Shown: positions 25,074-35,340, numbered from the stretch's first letter. The stretch: DNA of 64,000 nt from Pantoea agglomerans (GCF_020149765.1 NZ_CP083809.1:2542001-2606000); one strand, 5' to 3'. Translations and numbers: made by a program. The notes: a model not told the origin generated them from the letters alone.

Positions 25074-25161
25074 AATTTGTCAGCAAGCGCCGCCATCAGG
25101 GATGAAGCAGGAAGCCGCGCAGCGCACCAAACCGTTTATCACCTGGCAAAGAGGGTTTGAC

Positions 25162-26250
25162 ATGAAGATTGGCGTTTTTATTCCGATTGGTAACAACGGC
25201 TGGCTGATTTCCACCCACGCCCCGCAGTACAAACCCACGTTCGAGCTGAACAAGGCGATCGTACAGAAGGCGGAGCACTATCACTTCGACTTTGCGCTGT
25301 CGATGATCAAGCTGCGCGGCTTTGGCGGCAAAACCGAGTTCTGGGATCACAATCTTGAATCCTTCACCCTGATGGCCGGGCTTGCCGCCGTCACCTCGCG
25401 CATTGAGATCTACGCCACCGCCGCCACGCTGACGCTGCCGCCCGCCATCGTGGCGCGCATGGCGTCAACCATCGACTCCATCTCGGGCGGCCGCTTCGGC
25501 GTTAACCTGGTGACCGGCTGGCAGAAGCCGGAATATGAGCAGATGGGCATCTGGCCGGGTGACGATTACTTTAGCCGCCGCTACGACTACCTGACGGAGT
25601 ATGTGACGGTGCTGCGCGATCTCTGGGGCAGCGGCCAGTCCGATTTCAAAGGGGAGTTTTTCACCATGAACGACTGCCGCGTCAGTCCGCAGCCGCAAAA
25701 GCCAATGAAGGTGATCTGCGCCGGACAGAGCGACGCGGGTATGGCCTTCTCTGCACAGCATGCCGACTACAACTTCTGCTTCGGCAAGGGGGTCAATACG
25801 CCTGCCGCCTTCGCCCCGACCGCCGCGCGTATGAAGCAGGCGGCGGATAAGGCGGGCCGCGACGTCGGCTCCTACGTGCTGTTTATGATTATCGCCGCCG
25901 AAAGCGACGAGGCGGCGCGCGCCAGATGGGAGCACTACAAAGCGGGCGCTGACGAAGAGGCGCTCGCCTGGCTGACCACCCAGAGCCAGCAGGACAAGCG
26001 CTCCGGCAGCGACACCAACGTGCGCCAGATGGCTGACCCCACCTCTGCCGTCAATATCAATATGGGCACGCTGGTCGGCTCTTACGCCAGCGTTGCGCGC
26101 ATGCTGGACGAGGTGGCGCAGGTGGAAGGCGCCGAGGGCGTCCTGCTCACTTTTGACGACTTCCTGCAGGGGATTGAGGCGTTCGGCCAGTTTATCCAGC
26201 CGCTGATGCAGTGCCGCAGCGAGATCAATGACAACAGAGAGGTAGCCTGA
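25162..26250 (+). CDS. rutA: Pyrimidine monooxygenase RutA
   Basis: A flavin-dependent, luciferase-like enzyme that opens the ring of uracil or thymine with O2 to yield ureidoacrylate peracid; it starts the Rut nitrogen-scavenging pathway. ATG 25162 ([20 protein letters not shown]) gives 362 aa and has GAGGG upstream. An alternative ATG at 25102 would add 20 residues, nearer to the longer E. coli form. Conserved blocks include [20 protein letters not shown] and the C-terminal [20 protein letters not shown]. The stop overlaps the rutB ATG by one base. Confidence 0.96.
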   Translation: MKIGVFIPIGNNGWLISTHAPQYKPTFELNKAIVQKAEHYHFDFALSMIKLRGFGGKTEFWDHNLESFTLMAGLAAVTSRIEIYATAATLTLPPAIVARMASTIDSISGGRFGVNLVTGWQKPEYEQMGIWPGDDYFSRRYDYLTEYVTVLRDLWGSGQSDFKGEFFTMNDCRVSPQPQKPMKVICAGQSDAGMAFSAQHADYNFCFGKGVNTPAAFAPTAARMKQAADKAGRDVGSYVLFMIIAAESDEAARARWEHYKAGADEEALAWLTTQSQQDKRSGSDTNVRQMADPTSAVNINMGTLVGSYASVARMLDEVAQVEGAEGVLLTFDDFLQGIEAFGQFIQPLMQCRSEINDNREVA

Positions 26251-26969
26251 TGAGTACCGTTTACTGCGCCCATACCGCTGCGCTGCCGCAGGTTGAGCTG
26301 CCCGCGCGCCCGGAAGCGATCGCCTTCCCGCCCGCGCAAAGCGCGCTGATCGTGGTCGATATGCAAAACGCCTACGCCACCCCCGGCGGCTATCTCGACC
26401 TGGCGGGCTTTGACGTCTCCGCCACCGCACCGGTAATTGAGAAGATCGCGCAGGCGGTCAGCGCCGCGCGCGCGGCCGGCGTGCAGATTATCTGGTTCCA
26501 GAACGGCTGGGATGCGCGCTATGTCGAGGCGGGCGACGCCGGTTCGCCTAATTTCCATAAGTCCAACGCGCTGAAAACCATGCGCAAACGGCCTGAGCTG
26601 GCGGGCACGCTGCTGGCCAAAGGCGGCTGGGACTACGCGCTGGTGGATGCGCTGCAGCCGCAGCCAGAGGATATCGTGCTGCCGAAACCGCGCTACAGCG
26701 GCTTTTTCAACACCCCGCTCGACAGCATGCTGCGCAGCCGCGGCATTCGTCATCTGATCTTTACCGGTATCGCCACCAACGTCTGCGTGGAGTCGACGCT
26801 GCGCGACGGCTTTTTCCTCGAATATTTCGGCGTGGTGCTGGAAGACGCCACTTATCAGGCGGGTCCGCCCTTCGCCCAGCAGGCGGCAATTTTCAATATC
26901 GAAACCTTTTTTGGCTGGGTCTCCAGCGTTGATGCCTTCTGCGAAAGCCTGAAAGGCCATAAGGAGTAA
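26250..26969 (+). CDS. rutB: Ureidoacrylate amidohydrolase RutB
   Basis: A 239-aa isochorismatase-fold hydrolase that splits ureidoacrylate (peracid) to give carbamate and aminoacrylate in the second Rut step. The catalytic triad is visible: Asp in IVVDMQNAY (about residue 37), a central Lys and Cys in [15 protein letters not shown] (about 183). Coupled to rutA (TGATG overlap), with 4 nt to rutC. Confidence 0.96.
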   Translation: MSTVYCAHTAALPQVELPARPEAIAFPPAQSALIVVDMQNAYATPGGYLDLAGFDVSATAPVIEKIAQAVSAARAAGVQIIWFQNGWDARYVEAGDAGSPNFHKSNALKTMRKRPELAGTLLAKGGWDYALVDALQPQPEDIVLPKPRYSGFFNTPLDSMLRSRGIRHLIFTGIATNVCVESTLRDGFFLEYFGVVLEDATYQAGPPFAQQAAIFNIETFFGWVSSVDAFCESLKGHKE

Positions 26970-26973
26970 TGCC

Positions 26974-27369
26974 ATGCCGAAATCTGTGATTATTCCGCCG
27001 GGCACCGCCACGCCGATCGCCCCTTTTGTGCCGGGTACGCTGGCCGACGGCGTGCTCTATGTCTCCGGCACCCTGCCGTTCGACAAAGAGAACAATGTGG
27101 TGCATATCGGCGACGCCGCTGCGCAGACGCGCCACGTGCTGGAAACCATTAAAACCGTGATTGAAACCGCAGGCGGCACGCTCGACGATGTAACGTTCAA
27201 CTCGATTTTCCTCACCGACTGGCAGAATTACGCCGCCATCAATCAGGTGTACGCCGACTATTTCGCCGGCGATAAACCGGCGCGCTTTTGTATTCAGTGT
27301 GGCCTGGTGAAACCCGATGCGCTGGTGGAGATCGCCAGCGTCGCGCATATCGGCCAGCGGGAGGCGTAA
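26974..27369 (+). CDS. rutC: RutC, 3-aminoacrylate deaminase (YjgF/RidA family)
   Basis: 131 aa. A RidA-family trimeric enzyme that removes the reactive aminoacrylate intermediate, releasing ammonia. The family core is [20 protein letters not shown] and the active-site region is [18 protein letters not shown]. The stop overlaps the rutD ATG by one base (TAATG), implying coupled translation. Confidence 0.95.
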   Translation: MPKSVIIPPGTATPIAPFVPGTLADGVLYVSGTLPFDKENNVVHIGDAAAQTRHVLETIKTVIETAGGTLDDVTFNSIFLTDWQNYAAINQVYADYFAGDKPARFCIQCGLVKPDALVEIASVAHIGQREA

Positions 27370-28172
27370 TGCATCTGGAGATAGTGGGAAGAGAGGATGC
27401 TGCGGCGCCGACGCTGGTGCTGGCGTCGGGCCTCGGCGGCGTAGCGGGGTTCTGGCAGCCGCAGCTGGCGGCACTGAGCTCGCGCTATCGCGTGGTGATG
27501 TATGACCAGCGCGGCACCGGCCGCAGCGCGCAGCCGCTGCCGGCCGACTATTCGATGCCGATGATGGCGGCCGAGCTGGCCGAGGCGCTGGCGCAGCGCG
27601 GGATTACGCGCTTCGGCGTGATTGGCCACGCGCTCGGCGGTCTGGTGGGGCTACAGCTGGCGCTCGACTACCCCGAGCGCGTCGAGCGCGTGGCGGTGAT
27701 CAACGGCTGGCTGCGGCTGCATCCCCACACGCGGCGCTGCTTTCAGGTACGGCAGGATCTGCTGCTCAACGCGGGCGTCGAGGCTTTTGTGCGCGCGCAG
27801 CCGCTGTTTCTCTATCCGGCCGAGTGGATGGCACAGCATCAGGCGCGTCTTCTTGAGGAAGAGGCGGCACATCTCGCCCACTTCCAGGGACGCGACAATC
27901 TGCTGCGGCGCCTGAACGCCCTGATGCGCGCCGACTTCACGCCGCTGGCTGCGCGCATTCAGCAGCCGGTGCTGGCGATCTGCAGCCAGGACGACATGCT
28001 GGTGCCCTGGAGCTGTAACGCGCAGCTGGCCGGTGCGCTGCCCAACGCGCAGCAGATAGCCATGTGCTGGGGTGGCCATGCGATGAGCGTCACCGACGCC
28101 GAAGGCTTCAATTCGCTGCTGCTGCAGTGGCTTAACCAGAGTGAAGCCGCGCCGCAGCGCGCGGCAAGTTAA
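27369..28172 (+). CDS. rutD: RutD alpha/beta hydrolase
   Basis: 267 aa from ATG 27369. An alpha/beta-hydrolase-fold protein thought to speed carbamate or aminoacrylate hydrolysis in the Rut pathway. The nucleophile elbow reads [12 protein letters not shown], so the usual Ser is Ala; E. coli RutD, as I remember it, has the same GHALG. The segment [19 protein letters not shown] is diagnostic. In E. coli the next gene would be rutE; here rutF follows after 10 nt. Confidence 0.94.
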   Translation: MHLEIVGREDAAAPTLVLASGLGGVAGFWQPQLAALSSRYRVVMYDQRGTGRSAQPLPADYSMPMMAAELAEALAQRGITRFGVIGHALGGLVGLQLALDYPERVERVAVINGWLRLHPHTRRCFQVRQDLLLNAGVEAFVRAQPLFLYPAEWMAQHQARLLEEEAAHLAHFQGRDNLLRRLNALMRADFTPLAARIQQPVLAICSQDDMLVPWSCNAQLAGALPNAQQIAMCWGGHAMSVTDAEGFNSLLLQWLNQSEAAPQRAAS

Positions 28173-28182
28173 GGAGATCCCT

Positions 28183-28707
28183 ATGAGTACCCTGACCCTG
28201 ACGCCTGACGACAATCTGGTTGAGAAGCAGGCATTCCGTGACGGCATGGCGCGCCTGGGCGCCGCCGTGAATATCATCACCACCGACGGCCCGGCGGGAC
28301 GCGCAGGTTTCACAGCCTCAGCGGTATGCAGCGTCACCGATACGCCGCCGACCCTGCTGGTCTGCCTGAATCGCGCCGCCTCGGTATGGTCGGTTTTCGA
28401 CGCTAACCGCCAGCTCTGCGTCAACACGCTTGCGGCCAGTCAGGCCTCTCTCTCAACCCTGTTTGGCGGCAAAACGCCGATGGAAGAGCGCTTTCAGGCG
28501 GCGCAGTGGCGCAAGGCAGCGACAGGCTCGCCGGTGCTGGCCGGCGCGCTGGTCTCCTTCGACTGCCGCATCAGCAACATTACCCGGGTTGGTACCCATG
28601 ACGTGCTGTTTTGCGAAGTGCTGGCGCTGACCTTTAGCGATGAAGCGCACGGGCTGGCCTGGTTCGATCGCGGCTATTTACCGCTGCAGCGGCAGGATGC
28701 CCGCTAA
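28183..28707 (+). CDS. rutF: NADH:FMN reductase RutF
   Basis: A 174-aa flavin reductase that supplies reduced FMN to RutA. ATG 28183 follows AAGGAG; the frame is open upstream into rutD. Flavin-reductase-like core: [30 protein letters not shown] and the following FCVNTL-type block ([11 protein letters not shown]). It follows rutD directly, so the rutE slot is empty. Confidence 0.95.
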   Translation: MSTLTLTPDDNLVEKQAFRDGMARLGAAVNIITTDGPAGRAGFTASAVCSVTDTPPTLLVCLNRAASVWSVFDANRQLCVNTLAASQASLSTLFGGKTPMEERFQAAQWRKAATGSPVLAGALVSFDCRISNITRVGTHDVLFCEVLALTFSDEAHGLAWFDRGYLPLQRQDAR

Positions 28708-28749
28708 TCCGCCCTGCGCGGCCTGATACCCCTCTTTCTGGAGATAACG

Positions 28750-30075
28750 ATGGCGAGTTCCTGGTTTCCTCAATGGCGTAAAAAGTCGGCGGTATCAGAC
28801 GGCGGTCTTATCGCCCCGGATGAGACGCTGCCGTTTGGACAAACGGCGATCCTTGGTCTGCAGCATGCGGTGGCGATGTTCGGTGCCACCGTGCTGATGC
28901 CGCTGCTGATGGGGCTGGATCCCAATCTGGCGATTCTGGTATCAGGCATCGGCACCCTGCTCTTTTTTGTGATTACCGGCGGCCGGGTGCCCAGCTATCT
29001 CGGCTCCAGCGCGGCCTTTGTCGGCGTGGTGATCGCCGTGACCGGCTTCAACGGCCAGGGGCTTAACCCGCACCTGAGCGTTGCGCTCGGCGGGGTTATC
29101 GCCTGCGGCGCGCTCTATATGCTGATTGGCCTGCTGGTTATGAAAGTCGGCACGCGCTGGATTGAGCGGCTGATGCCACCGGTGGTTACCGGCGCGGTGG
29201 TCATGGCGATTGGGCTTAATCTCGCGCCCATCGCGGTACACAGCGTGGCGGCCTCGGGTTTTGACAGCTGGATGGCGGTGATGACCGTGCTCGCTATCGG
29301 GCTGGTGGCGGTCTTTACCTCCGGCATGGTACAGCGCCTGCTGATTCTGGTGGGGCTGATCCTCGCCTGGGCGATTTACGCGCTGCTGACCAACGTGCTG
29401 GGCTTCGGCAAACCGGTCGACTTCAGCGGCGTGGCGCAGGCTGGCTGGTTTGGCATGCCGCAGACCACCGCGCCCAGCTTCGATCTGCAGGCGATAGTGA
29501 TGATCGCGCCGGTGGCGATTATTCTGGTGGCGGAAAACCTCGGCCATCTGAAGGCGGTCGCGGGCATGACCGGACGCAATCTCGATCCCTGGATGGGACG
29601 CGCCTTTGTCGGCGACGGGCTGGCGACCATGATCTCCGGCACCATAGGCGGCAGCGGCGTCACCACCTATGCGGAGAATATCGGCGTTATGGCGGTGACT
29701 AAAGTCTACTCCACCCTCGCCTTCGTGGCAGCGGCGGTTATCGCGCTGATCCTCGGCTTTTCGCCGAAGTTCGGCGCGCTGATCCATGCCATTCCCGCGC
29801 CGGTGATCGGTGGCGCCTCCATTGTGGTCTTCGGCCTGATCGCGGTGGCGGGCGCGCGCATTTGGGTTCAGAACCATGTGGACTTCAGCCAGAACGGCAA
29901 CCTGATTATGGTCGCCACCACGCTGGTGCTGGGCGCGGGCGATTTTTCGCTGAAGATCGGCGGCTTTACCCTGGGGGGCATCGGCACCGCCACCTTCGGC
30001 GCTATCCTGCTTAACGCCATCCTGCGCCGACGCGGCGCGGCGCTGACGGAGCGTCCGGCGCGCCAGCAGGGGTGA
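28750..30075 (+). CDS. rutG: Pyrimidine permease RutG (NCS2 family)
   Basis: A 441-aa inner-membrane uracil/xanthine-type permease with about 14 segments. NCS2 signatures include GLQHAVAMFGATVLMPLLMG and the substrate-site region VAENLGHLKAVAGMTGRNLDP. It brings uracil or thymine in for RutA. It ends the operon; its stop abuts the stop of the convergent EamA gene, and an intrinsic terminator lies 8 nt downstream. Confidence 0.96.
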   Translation: MASSWFPQWRKKSAVSDGGLIAPDETLPFGQTAILGLQHAVAMFGATVLMPLLMGLDPNLAILVSGIGTLLFFVITGGRVPSYLGSSAAFVGVVIAVTGFNGQGLNPHLSVALGGVIACGALYMLIGLLVMKVGTRWIERLMPPVVTGAVVMAIGLNLAPIAVHSVAASGFDSWMAVMTVLAIGLVAVFTSGMVQRLLILVGLILAWAIYALLTNVLGFGKPVDFSGVAQAGWFGMPQTTAPSFDLQAIVMIAPVAIILVAENLGHLKAVAGMTGRNLDPWMGRAFVGDGLATMISGTIGGSGVTTYAENIGVMAVTKVYSTLAFVAAAVIALILGFSPKFGALIHAIPAPVIGGASIVVFGLIAVAGARIWVQNHVDFSQNGNLIMVATTLVLGAGDFSLKIGGFTLGGIGTATFGAILLNAILRRRGAALTERPARQQG

Positions 30076-30984
30076 CTATTCGCGCGGCGCCACCGGCGCC
30101 GCCTTTTTTCGCTTTAGCTTCAGCTCGCTGACGATAACGCCGCAGACGATCAGCGCGCCGCCGAGAATAGCCGCCGCAGGCAGCCGCTCGCCGGCAATTC
30201 GTCCGACCACGCCCGCCCAGACCGGCTCGCCCGCGTAGATAACCGTCGCGCGCGTCGGCGAAACGCTGCGCTGCGCCCAGTTCATCGTTACCTGAATCAG
30301 CGCGCTGGCCGCGCCGAGACCGAGCGCGCTCAGCAGCAGCGTCGGGCTGAGCGCCGGCATCGACTCGCCGTTCGGCACCATCAGGATAAAGGCGCACAGC
30401 GAGGCGACCGCTAACTGAATCAGAGTGACGCGGCGCACATCCACCTGACCGGCGAAACGGCTAATCAGGATAATCTCGGCGGCGATCGCCAGCGTGCTGA
30501 ACAAGGTGGCGATTTCGCCCTGGTTAAGGCTGATGCGGCCATCCTGCGGCCCCGCCACCAAAAGCAGACCGAGGAACGCCAGCAGGATGCCGCACCACGC
30601 CATCAGCCCCGGTGGCCGGCGCAGAAACAGCCACTGCAGCAGCGGCACGACCGGCACATACAGCGCGGTGAGAAAGGCGGACTGGCTGCTGGAGATGGTC
30701 TGCATACCCCAGGTTTGCAGGCCATATCCTCCGGCGATCGACAGCCCGATTAAGGCGCCGGCGATCATCTCCTGGCGCGTGATGCCCGCCAGCACGCGGC
30801 GAAAGACGCAGGCAAGGATCAGCGCGGCGGTGGCGAAGCGCAGGCCGACAAAAAAGAAAGGGCCAGAAACGGCCATAGCGCGGTGCACCACCAGAAAGGT
30901 GCCGCCCCAGATCATCGTAATCAAAATCAGCACCAGCTCTTCGCGCGATACGCGCAGCGCCAGCGTGCGGGAACTCTCCGACAT
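30076..30984 (-). CDS. EamA/DMT-family transporter
   Basis: 302 aa from ATG 30984 ([18 protein letters not shown]); an upstream in-frame ATG lacks coding character. Ten membrane helices in two EamA repeats, with [30 protein letters not shown] in the first and a basic C-terminal tail. The family exports metabolites or amino acids; the substrate is not identifiable. It is convergent to rutG and its 3' end contains the rut operon terminator. It diverges from wrbA. Confidence 0.88.
   Translation of the reverse strand: MSESSRTLALRVSREELVLILITMIWGGTFLVVHRAMAVSGPFFFVGLRFATAALILACVFRRVLAGITRQEMIAGALIGLSIAGGYGLQTWGMQTISSSQSAFLTALYVPVVPLLQWLFLRRPPGLMAWCGILLAFLGLLLVAGPQDGRISLNQGEIATLFSTLAIAAEIILISRFAGQVDVRRVTLIQLAVASLCAFILMVPNGESMPALSPTLLLSALGLGAASALIQVTMNWAQRSVSPTRATVIYAGEPVWAGVVGRIAGERLPAAAILGGALIVCGVIVSELKLKRKKAAPVAPRE
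30084..30109 (+). terminator. Intrinsic terminator of the rut operon
   Basis: GCGGCGCC, a 3-nt loop, GGCGCCGC, then C and six T residues on the plus strand. It starts 8 nt after the rutG stop and is embedded in the last codons of the convergent EamA gene. Confidence 0.85.
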
Positions 30985-31137
30985 AACACACCTTCCGTGA
31001 TTCAACGGGCGCCATTGTGCGCAGGTCGCCGCCTGAATGCAATGCATCAGAAAAAGCGCAAATTTTGCGATCTCGCCGCAGGGCCGGAAAGCTCTTCTAT
31101 ACTTCTGCTTAGGTTTTCACATGCTGAGGAGAGCGCA

Positions 31138-31737
31138 ATGGCCAGAATTCTGGTGCTTTATTACTCAATGTATGGACATATTGAAACCATGGCGAACGCG
31201 GTCGCCGAAGGCGCGCGCCGCGTCTCCGGCGTGGAAGTCGACATCCGTCGCGTGCCGGAAACCATGGATGCCGATCGTTTCGCCGAGGTAGGCGGGAAAA
31301 CTGACCAGGCGGCGCCGGAAGCAACGCCCGACATATTGCCGCAGTACGACGCCATTCTCATCGGCACGCCGACGCGCTTCGGCAATATGTCCGGTCAGAT
31401 GCGCACCTTCTGGGATCGCACCGGCGGCCTCTGGGCCTCCGGCGCGCTGCACGGCAAGGTCGCCAGCGTTTTTACCTCGACCGGAACCGGCGGCGGCCAG
31501 GAGCTGACCATCACCTCAGTCTGGACCACTTTAGCGCACCACGGCATGGTGATCGTGCCGATTGGTTACGGCACTAAAGAGCTGTTTGATATCTCGCAGG
31601 TGCGCGGCGGCACGCCTTACGGCGCCACCACCCTGGCGGGAGGCGACGGCTCGCGTCAGCCGACGGAAGAGGAACTGAACATCGCCCGCTATCAGGGCGA
31701 ACACGTTGCCGGACTGACGGTAAAACTCAAAGGGTAA
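31138..31737 (+). CDS. wrbA: NAD(P)H:quinone oxidoreductase WrbA
   Basis: A 199-aa tetrameric flavodoxin-like enzyme that reduces quinones by two electrons, limiting redox cycling. FMN-binding loops: [18 protein letters not shown] and [20 protein letters not shown]. Length and sequence match E. coli WrbA closely. ATG 31138 follows GAGGAGAGCGCA. yccJ follows 20 nt downstream, as in E. coli, where both are stationary-phase induced. Confidence 0.97.
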   Translation: MARILVLYYSMYGHIETMANAVAEGARRVSGVEVDIRRVPETMDADRFAEVGGKTDQAAPEATPDILPQYDAILIGTPTRFGNMSGQMRTFWDRTGGLWASGALHGKVASVFTSTGTGGGQELTITSVWTTLAHHGMVIVPIGYGTKELFDISQVRGGTPYGATTLAGGDGSRQPTEEELNIARYQGEHVAGLTVKLKG

Positions 31738-31757
31738 GTGTTATTAAGGAGAAAAGT

Positions 31758-31988
31758 ATGTCGAACGATCAGGCGAAAGCCCACCACGTAGGCGAATGGG
31801 CCACGCTGCGCCACACCTCTCCAGAAATCGCAGAGGCTATTTTCGAAGTGGCCAACTATGACGAAAAGCTGGCGGAGGAGATCTGGCGTCAGCAGGGTAA
31901 CGACGAAGTGCTGTTTCGCGCCTTTGACAAAACGGAAGCCGACGTGCTGACGTGGGACGATACGCCGGTAGAGCGCAAAAATATCTGA
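31758..31988 (+). CDS. yccJ: YccJ family small protein
   Basis: A 76-aa acidic cytosolic protein matching E. coli YccJ in size and in its place after wrbA; it contains the segment [20 protein letters not shown]. No function established. ATG 31758 follows AAGGAGAAAAGT. A strong terminator follows 4 nt after its stop, closing the wrbA-yccJ operon. Confidence 0.93.
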   Translation: MSNDQAKAHHVGEWATLRHTSPEIAEAIFEVANYDEKLAEEIWRQQGNDEVLFRAFDKTEADVLTWDDTPVERKNI

Positions 31989-31992
31989 TTAC

Positions 31993-32020
31993 GAGGCGGG
32001 ATTTCCCGCCTCACCTTTTT
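31993..32020 (+). terminator. Intrinsic terminator of wrbA-yccJ
   Basis: GAGGCGGGA paired with TCCCGCCTC (2-nt loop), then ACC and a T run (32015-32021 region). Confidence 0.9.
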
Positions 32021-32039
32021 TACTGACCAAGGAGAATCT

Positions 32040-33413
32040 ATGTCTTCCTATCAGAGCATTAACCCCGCCAATAATCAGCTGCTGAAAAGCTGGCCCTCTC
32101 ACGACGCTGCTGCGGTAAGCCAGGCGCTGGAAACCGCCGATCGCCTGTTCCACTCGTCGTGGAGCAAAGGCGATATTGAGCCGCGTCTGCAGGTGCTCAG
32201 CAGGCTGGCTGATTTGATCGAGAGCCGGGTTGACGAGCTGGCCGCCATCGCCAGCAAGGAGATGGGCAAGCTGATTGGTCAGAGCCGGGGAGAAGTAAAA
32301 ATTTGCGCGCAGATCGCGCGTTATTACGCCGAGAATGCGGCGGAGATCCTTAAGCCGCAGCCCTATCCCAGCGAACTGGGCGAAGCCTGGGTTGAGTACC
32401 ATCCCATCGGCGTGCTGGTGGCCGTCGAGCCGTGGAACTTTCCCTACTATCAGCTGATGCGCGTGCTGGCGCCTAACCTGGCGCTGGGCAATCCGGTGCT
32501 GGCGAAACACGCCAATATTGTGCCGCACTGCGCCGACGTGTTTGAAAAGCTGGTAAGAGAAGCGGGCGCGCCGGAAGGCGCCTGGACTAACCTGTTTATC
32601 AGCAGCGAGCAGGTTGCTGAACTGATCGCCGACGATCGCGTGCAGGGCGTCGCCCTGACCGGTTCAGAGCGCGCCGGCAGCGCCGTGGCGCAGCAGGCGG
32701 GCAAATACCTGAAGAAATCGACGCTGGAACTGGGCGGCAACGATGTTTTTGTGGTGCTCGACGATGCCGATATCGACGAGGCGGTGCGTCAGGGCGCGCA
32801 GGCGCGACTCAGCAACTGCGGCCAGGTCTGTACCGCCGCCAAGCGCTTTATTCTGCACGAAAAGATTGCCAGCGCCTTTATCGATAAATTTAGTTCGGCG
32901 CTGAAGGCGGCGCGCCTCGGCGATCCGCTGGACGAGCAGACCACGCTGGGCCCGCTCTCCTCCAGAGACGCGCGCGATCGCCTGGCGAAACAGGTCGATG
33001 AAGCGGTGCGAAACGGCGCGACGCTGCTGACTGGTGGCAAGCCGGTGGATGGCGTCGGCTGCTATTTCCAGCCAACTATCCTGACCGATATCCGGCCAGA
33101 TAACCCGGCCTATTACGAAGAGTTTTTTGGACCGGTAGCGCAGGTTTATGTCGTCGGCGACGACAACGCCGCGGTGGCGCTGGCGAATGACTCCCACTAT
33201 GGTCTGGGCGGTTCGGTCTGGACGCAGGACAGCGCGCGTGGCCGTCGGCTCGCCTCGGCGATTGAAACCGGTATGGTATTTATCAACTCGCAGAGCGATA
33301 CCTCAGCCGAGCTGCCGTTTGGCGGCGTGAAACGCTCCGGCTATGGCCGCGAGCTGTCGGATCTGGGGATCAAAGAGTTTGCCAACCAAAAGCTGGTGGT
33401 GATTGCGGGCTAA
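32040..33413 (+). CDS. NAD(P)-dependent aldehyde dehydrogenase (succinate-semialdehyde dehydrogenase-like)
   Basis: A 457-aa ALDH-superfamily enzyme. The general base Glu is in LELGGND (about residue 230) and the catalytic Cys in NCGQVCTAAKR (about 264); the NAD-site segment VEPWNFPYYQLMR is intact. It resembles the Sad/GabD-type semialdehyde dehydrogenases. It sits between yccJ and agp, a place that is empty in E. coli, and has its own ribosome-binding site (AAGGAG) just after the yccJ terminator. Natural substrate unknown; a short-chain semialdehyde is most likely. Confidence 0.88.
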   Translation: MSSYQSINPANNQLLKSWPSHDAAAVSQALETADRLFHSSWSKGDIEPRLQVLSRLADLIESRVDELAAIASKEMGKLIGQSRGEVKICAQIARYYAENAAEILKPQPYPSELGEAWVEYHPIGVLVAVEPWNFPYYQLMRVLAPNLALGNPVLAKHANIVPHCADVFEKLVREAGAPEGAWTNLFISSEQVAELIADDRVQGVALTGSERAGSAVAQQAGKYLKKSTLELGGNDVFVVLDDADIDEAVRQGAQARLSNCGQVCTAAKRFILHEKIASAFIDKFSSALKAARLGDPLDEQTTLGPLSSRDARDRLAKQVDEAVRNGATLLTGGKPVDGVGCYFQPTILTDIRPDNPAYYEEFFGPVAQVYVVGDDNAAVALANDSHYGLGGSVWTQDSARGRRLASAIETGMVFINSQSDTSAELPFGGVKRSGYGRELSDLGIKEFANQKLVVIAG

Positions 33414-33427
33414 CCCGCTACGTCCAT

Positions 33428-33454
33428 AAAAAACCCCGCCGCGGCGGGGTTTTT
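33428..33454. terminator. Bidirectional terminator between the aldehyde dehydrogenase gene and agp
   Basis: AAAAACCCCGCC pairs with GGCGGGGTTTTT, giving T runs on both strands between two convergent genes. Confidence 0.93.
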
Positions 33455-33468
33455 CATCTGTGCAGACG

Positions 33469-35103
33469 TTACTGCATAACGGTCTGCTTCGCGTCGCTCT
33501 TCTGCGCAGATTCCACCGGCTTCTGCACCGACGCACTGGCTTTTTCTGCGGCCGCTTTATCGGCGGCGGCTTTCTCTGCCGCTGCTTTTTGCGCCGCGGC
33601 GCGCTCTGCCTTCGCTTTCTCCTCGGCCACTTTCGCCTTCTCTTCTGCGGCTTTCGCTTCAGCGGCTTTCTGCTCGGCGGCTTTCTGCGCGGCAGCTTTT
33701 TCTGCAGCCGCTTTATCTGCGGCCGCTTTGTCAGCTACCGCCTTGTCCGCAGCGGCTTTGTCGGCGGCGGCTTTATCGGCGGCTGGTTTACTCTCCGCCG
33801 GCTTAGCGGCGGCGTCGCTGTTAGCCGCAGCCGGCTGCGCGGCTGGCTCCATCGGCGTGCCCTGCAGCGCAACGTTCAGCGCCTGAGTGAACTGATCCCA
33901 GCTGCAGTAGCCGTTGCCGTCGGTCGGGCAGCCTTCCAGCTGCAGCGTTACGCGCTTCGGCGGATTCTTCAGGCTCAGCACCTCGCCATCACGCAGCTGA
34001 TCGGCGGTCTGATAGACATACTCCAGCTTCAGCAGATCTTTATTGTTTTTCGCATCGTGCCAGCGTTCAAACACCAGCTGGCCGCCGATGGGGGTATTTT
34101 CCCAGGTGCCTGGCAGCTCATAAGGCTTAACCTGCAGCGCGCTCAGCAGCGAAGCGATATTGGAGTCGTGCCCCACCATCAGGGTGATTTTCGGCGCGTT
34201 GGCTTTGTCCTGATCGACCAGCTGGCTGCGGATATAGTCCACCAGCGGCGCGGCGACTTCGCGCGCCACCTCCGGGCTGGTGAAGAGCGCATCCTGATAG
34301 CCGTTCTTGATCGCCGACAGCGCTTTCCACTGCTCAGGAGTTTTGATCTGGCCCCATGCGACCTGCTCCAGCGGGAAGCCTTCATAGTATTGCAGCGTGA
34401 AGGCGTCCATCAGAGAGTTGCCAACCTTTAGCGGGCCGCTTACGTTTGGCTCTTTGCCGTTTTCCGCGCTGAAAACGTTGTCGCCGCTGCTCAAATCGCA
34501 CTGTTTTTTGTTGTTGCAGGCGGGCGCAGATTTGTAGTCGACAATTTTATCCAGCTGCTGCAGCGCAGGCTTCAGCGCCAGCTTTTCGTTTTCTGCGGTC
34601 ATCGCCGCCAGCGCCTTCTTATTAAACTCTTCGCTGTCGTCGGTGATCACCGGGTTGAATACCGGATCCATGCTGCCCATGGCGTCCTGGTGCGTGACGG
34701 CGATATCACAGCCGGGGAAAGCACCGTTGACAAAGAACTGAGCCGTCGCGACGGTACGCTGCAGGCTGTTGGCGTAGACGAAGACATTGCTGCTGTCAGG
34801 ACAGCTGCCGTTCTGCACCAGGCCCTGCTGCGCCAGCCACTGACGCGTGTAGTTGCCCATGTAGACTTCCAGCACGCCGCCTTTAGTGGTGAGCTGTCCG
34901 CCCGGCACGCTCCACTGCGGCCAGCTTTTTTTCGTCGACTGTTCCAGCACGCTGCCGTTATCGGCCAGCGGCGCGCGCAGGTTGTGGCGGCTAAACATCA
35001 GTACCTGTTGCAGCTGCATATCGCCTTCAGCCGCCTGGGCCGCCATACCGATCGGCAGCGCGGCCAGCACCGACAGTGCGCAAAGACTCAGTTTCTTGAT
35101 CAT
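33469..35103 (-). CDS. agp: Periplasmic glucose-1-phosphatase Agp with a TolA-like C-terminal extension
   Basis: A 544-aa histidine acid phosphatase; E. coli Agp has about 413. Signal peptide to about residue 24 (GMAAQA). The catalytic His is in [10 protein letters not shown] and the proton donor in [13 protein letters not shown]. Agp releases glucose from glucose-1-phosphate in the periplasm. From about residue 418, 127 extra residues of Ala/Lys/Glu-rich near-repeats ([34 protein letters not shown]) predict a long charged helix like TolA domain II. The sequence reads straight through without frameshift. Convergent to the aldehyde dehydrogenase gene and otherwise next to wrbA-yccJ as in E. 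coli. Confidence 0.93.
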   Translation of the reverse strand: MIKKLSLCALSVLAALPIGMAAQAAEGDMQLQQVLMFSRHNLRAPLADNGSVLEQSTKKSWPQWSVPGGQLTTKGGVLEVYMGNYTRQWLAQQGLVQNGSCPDSSNVFVYANSLQRTVATAQFFVNGAFPGCDIAVTHQDAMGSMDPVFNPVITDDSEEFNKKALAAMTAENEKLALKPALQQLDKIVDYKSAPACNNKKQCDLSSGDNVFSAENGKEPNVSGPLKVGNSLMDAFTLQYYEGFPLEQVAWGQIKTPEQWKALSAIKNGYQDALFTSPEVAREVAAPLVDYIRSQLVDQDKANAPKITLMVGHDSNIASLLSALQVKPYELPGTWENTPIGGQLVFERWHDAKNNKDLLKLEYVYQTADQLRDGEVLSLKNPPKRVTLQLEGCPTDGNGYCSWDQFTQALNVALQGTPMEPAAQPAAANSDAAAKPAESKPAADKAAADKAAADKAVADKAAADKAAAEKAAAQKAAEQKAAEAKAAEEKAKVAEEKAKAERAAAQKAAAEKAAADKAAAEKASASVQKPVESAQKSDAKQTVMQ

Positions 35104-35307
35104 TGTGCCTATTCCATTTATTCAGTAGAGAAACACTCTGGCTATCAACCGATTAGCTCTGATCAGAGCATAGTGGTCCACAGTGTAACCTAAGCTGGCC
35201 GCGAAATGCGCCCGAATGTTTGCAAAATCGTGAATGGACTATAGCAGAGTAGAGCAAAAGCGGCCGGAGAAGCGCGATGCGCCGGGGGGTCGGGAAGCAG
35301 AAATGCA

Positions 35308-35334
35308 ACAGGCCAGCACGCTGTGCTGGCCTGT
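35308..35334 (-). terminator. Hairpin ending the tRNA-Ser transcript
   Basis: A 12-bp perfect stem (ACAGGCCAGCAC with GTGCTGGCCTGT) and a 3-nt loop, 6 nt after the second tRNA-Ser on the minus strand, followed by TGCATTTCTG. The T run is weak but the stem is very stable. Confidence 0.75.
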
Positions 35335-35340
35335 CTAATG

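Noticed and set aside
33490..33840. Repetitive DNA resembling a tandem repeat array
   Set aside because: Explained by the Ala/Lys-rich codons of the Agp tail; repeats are degenerate at DNA level and in frame.
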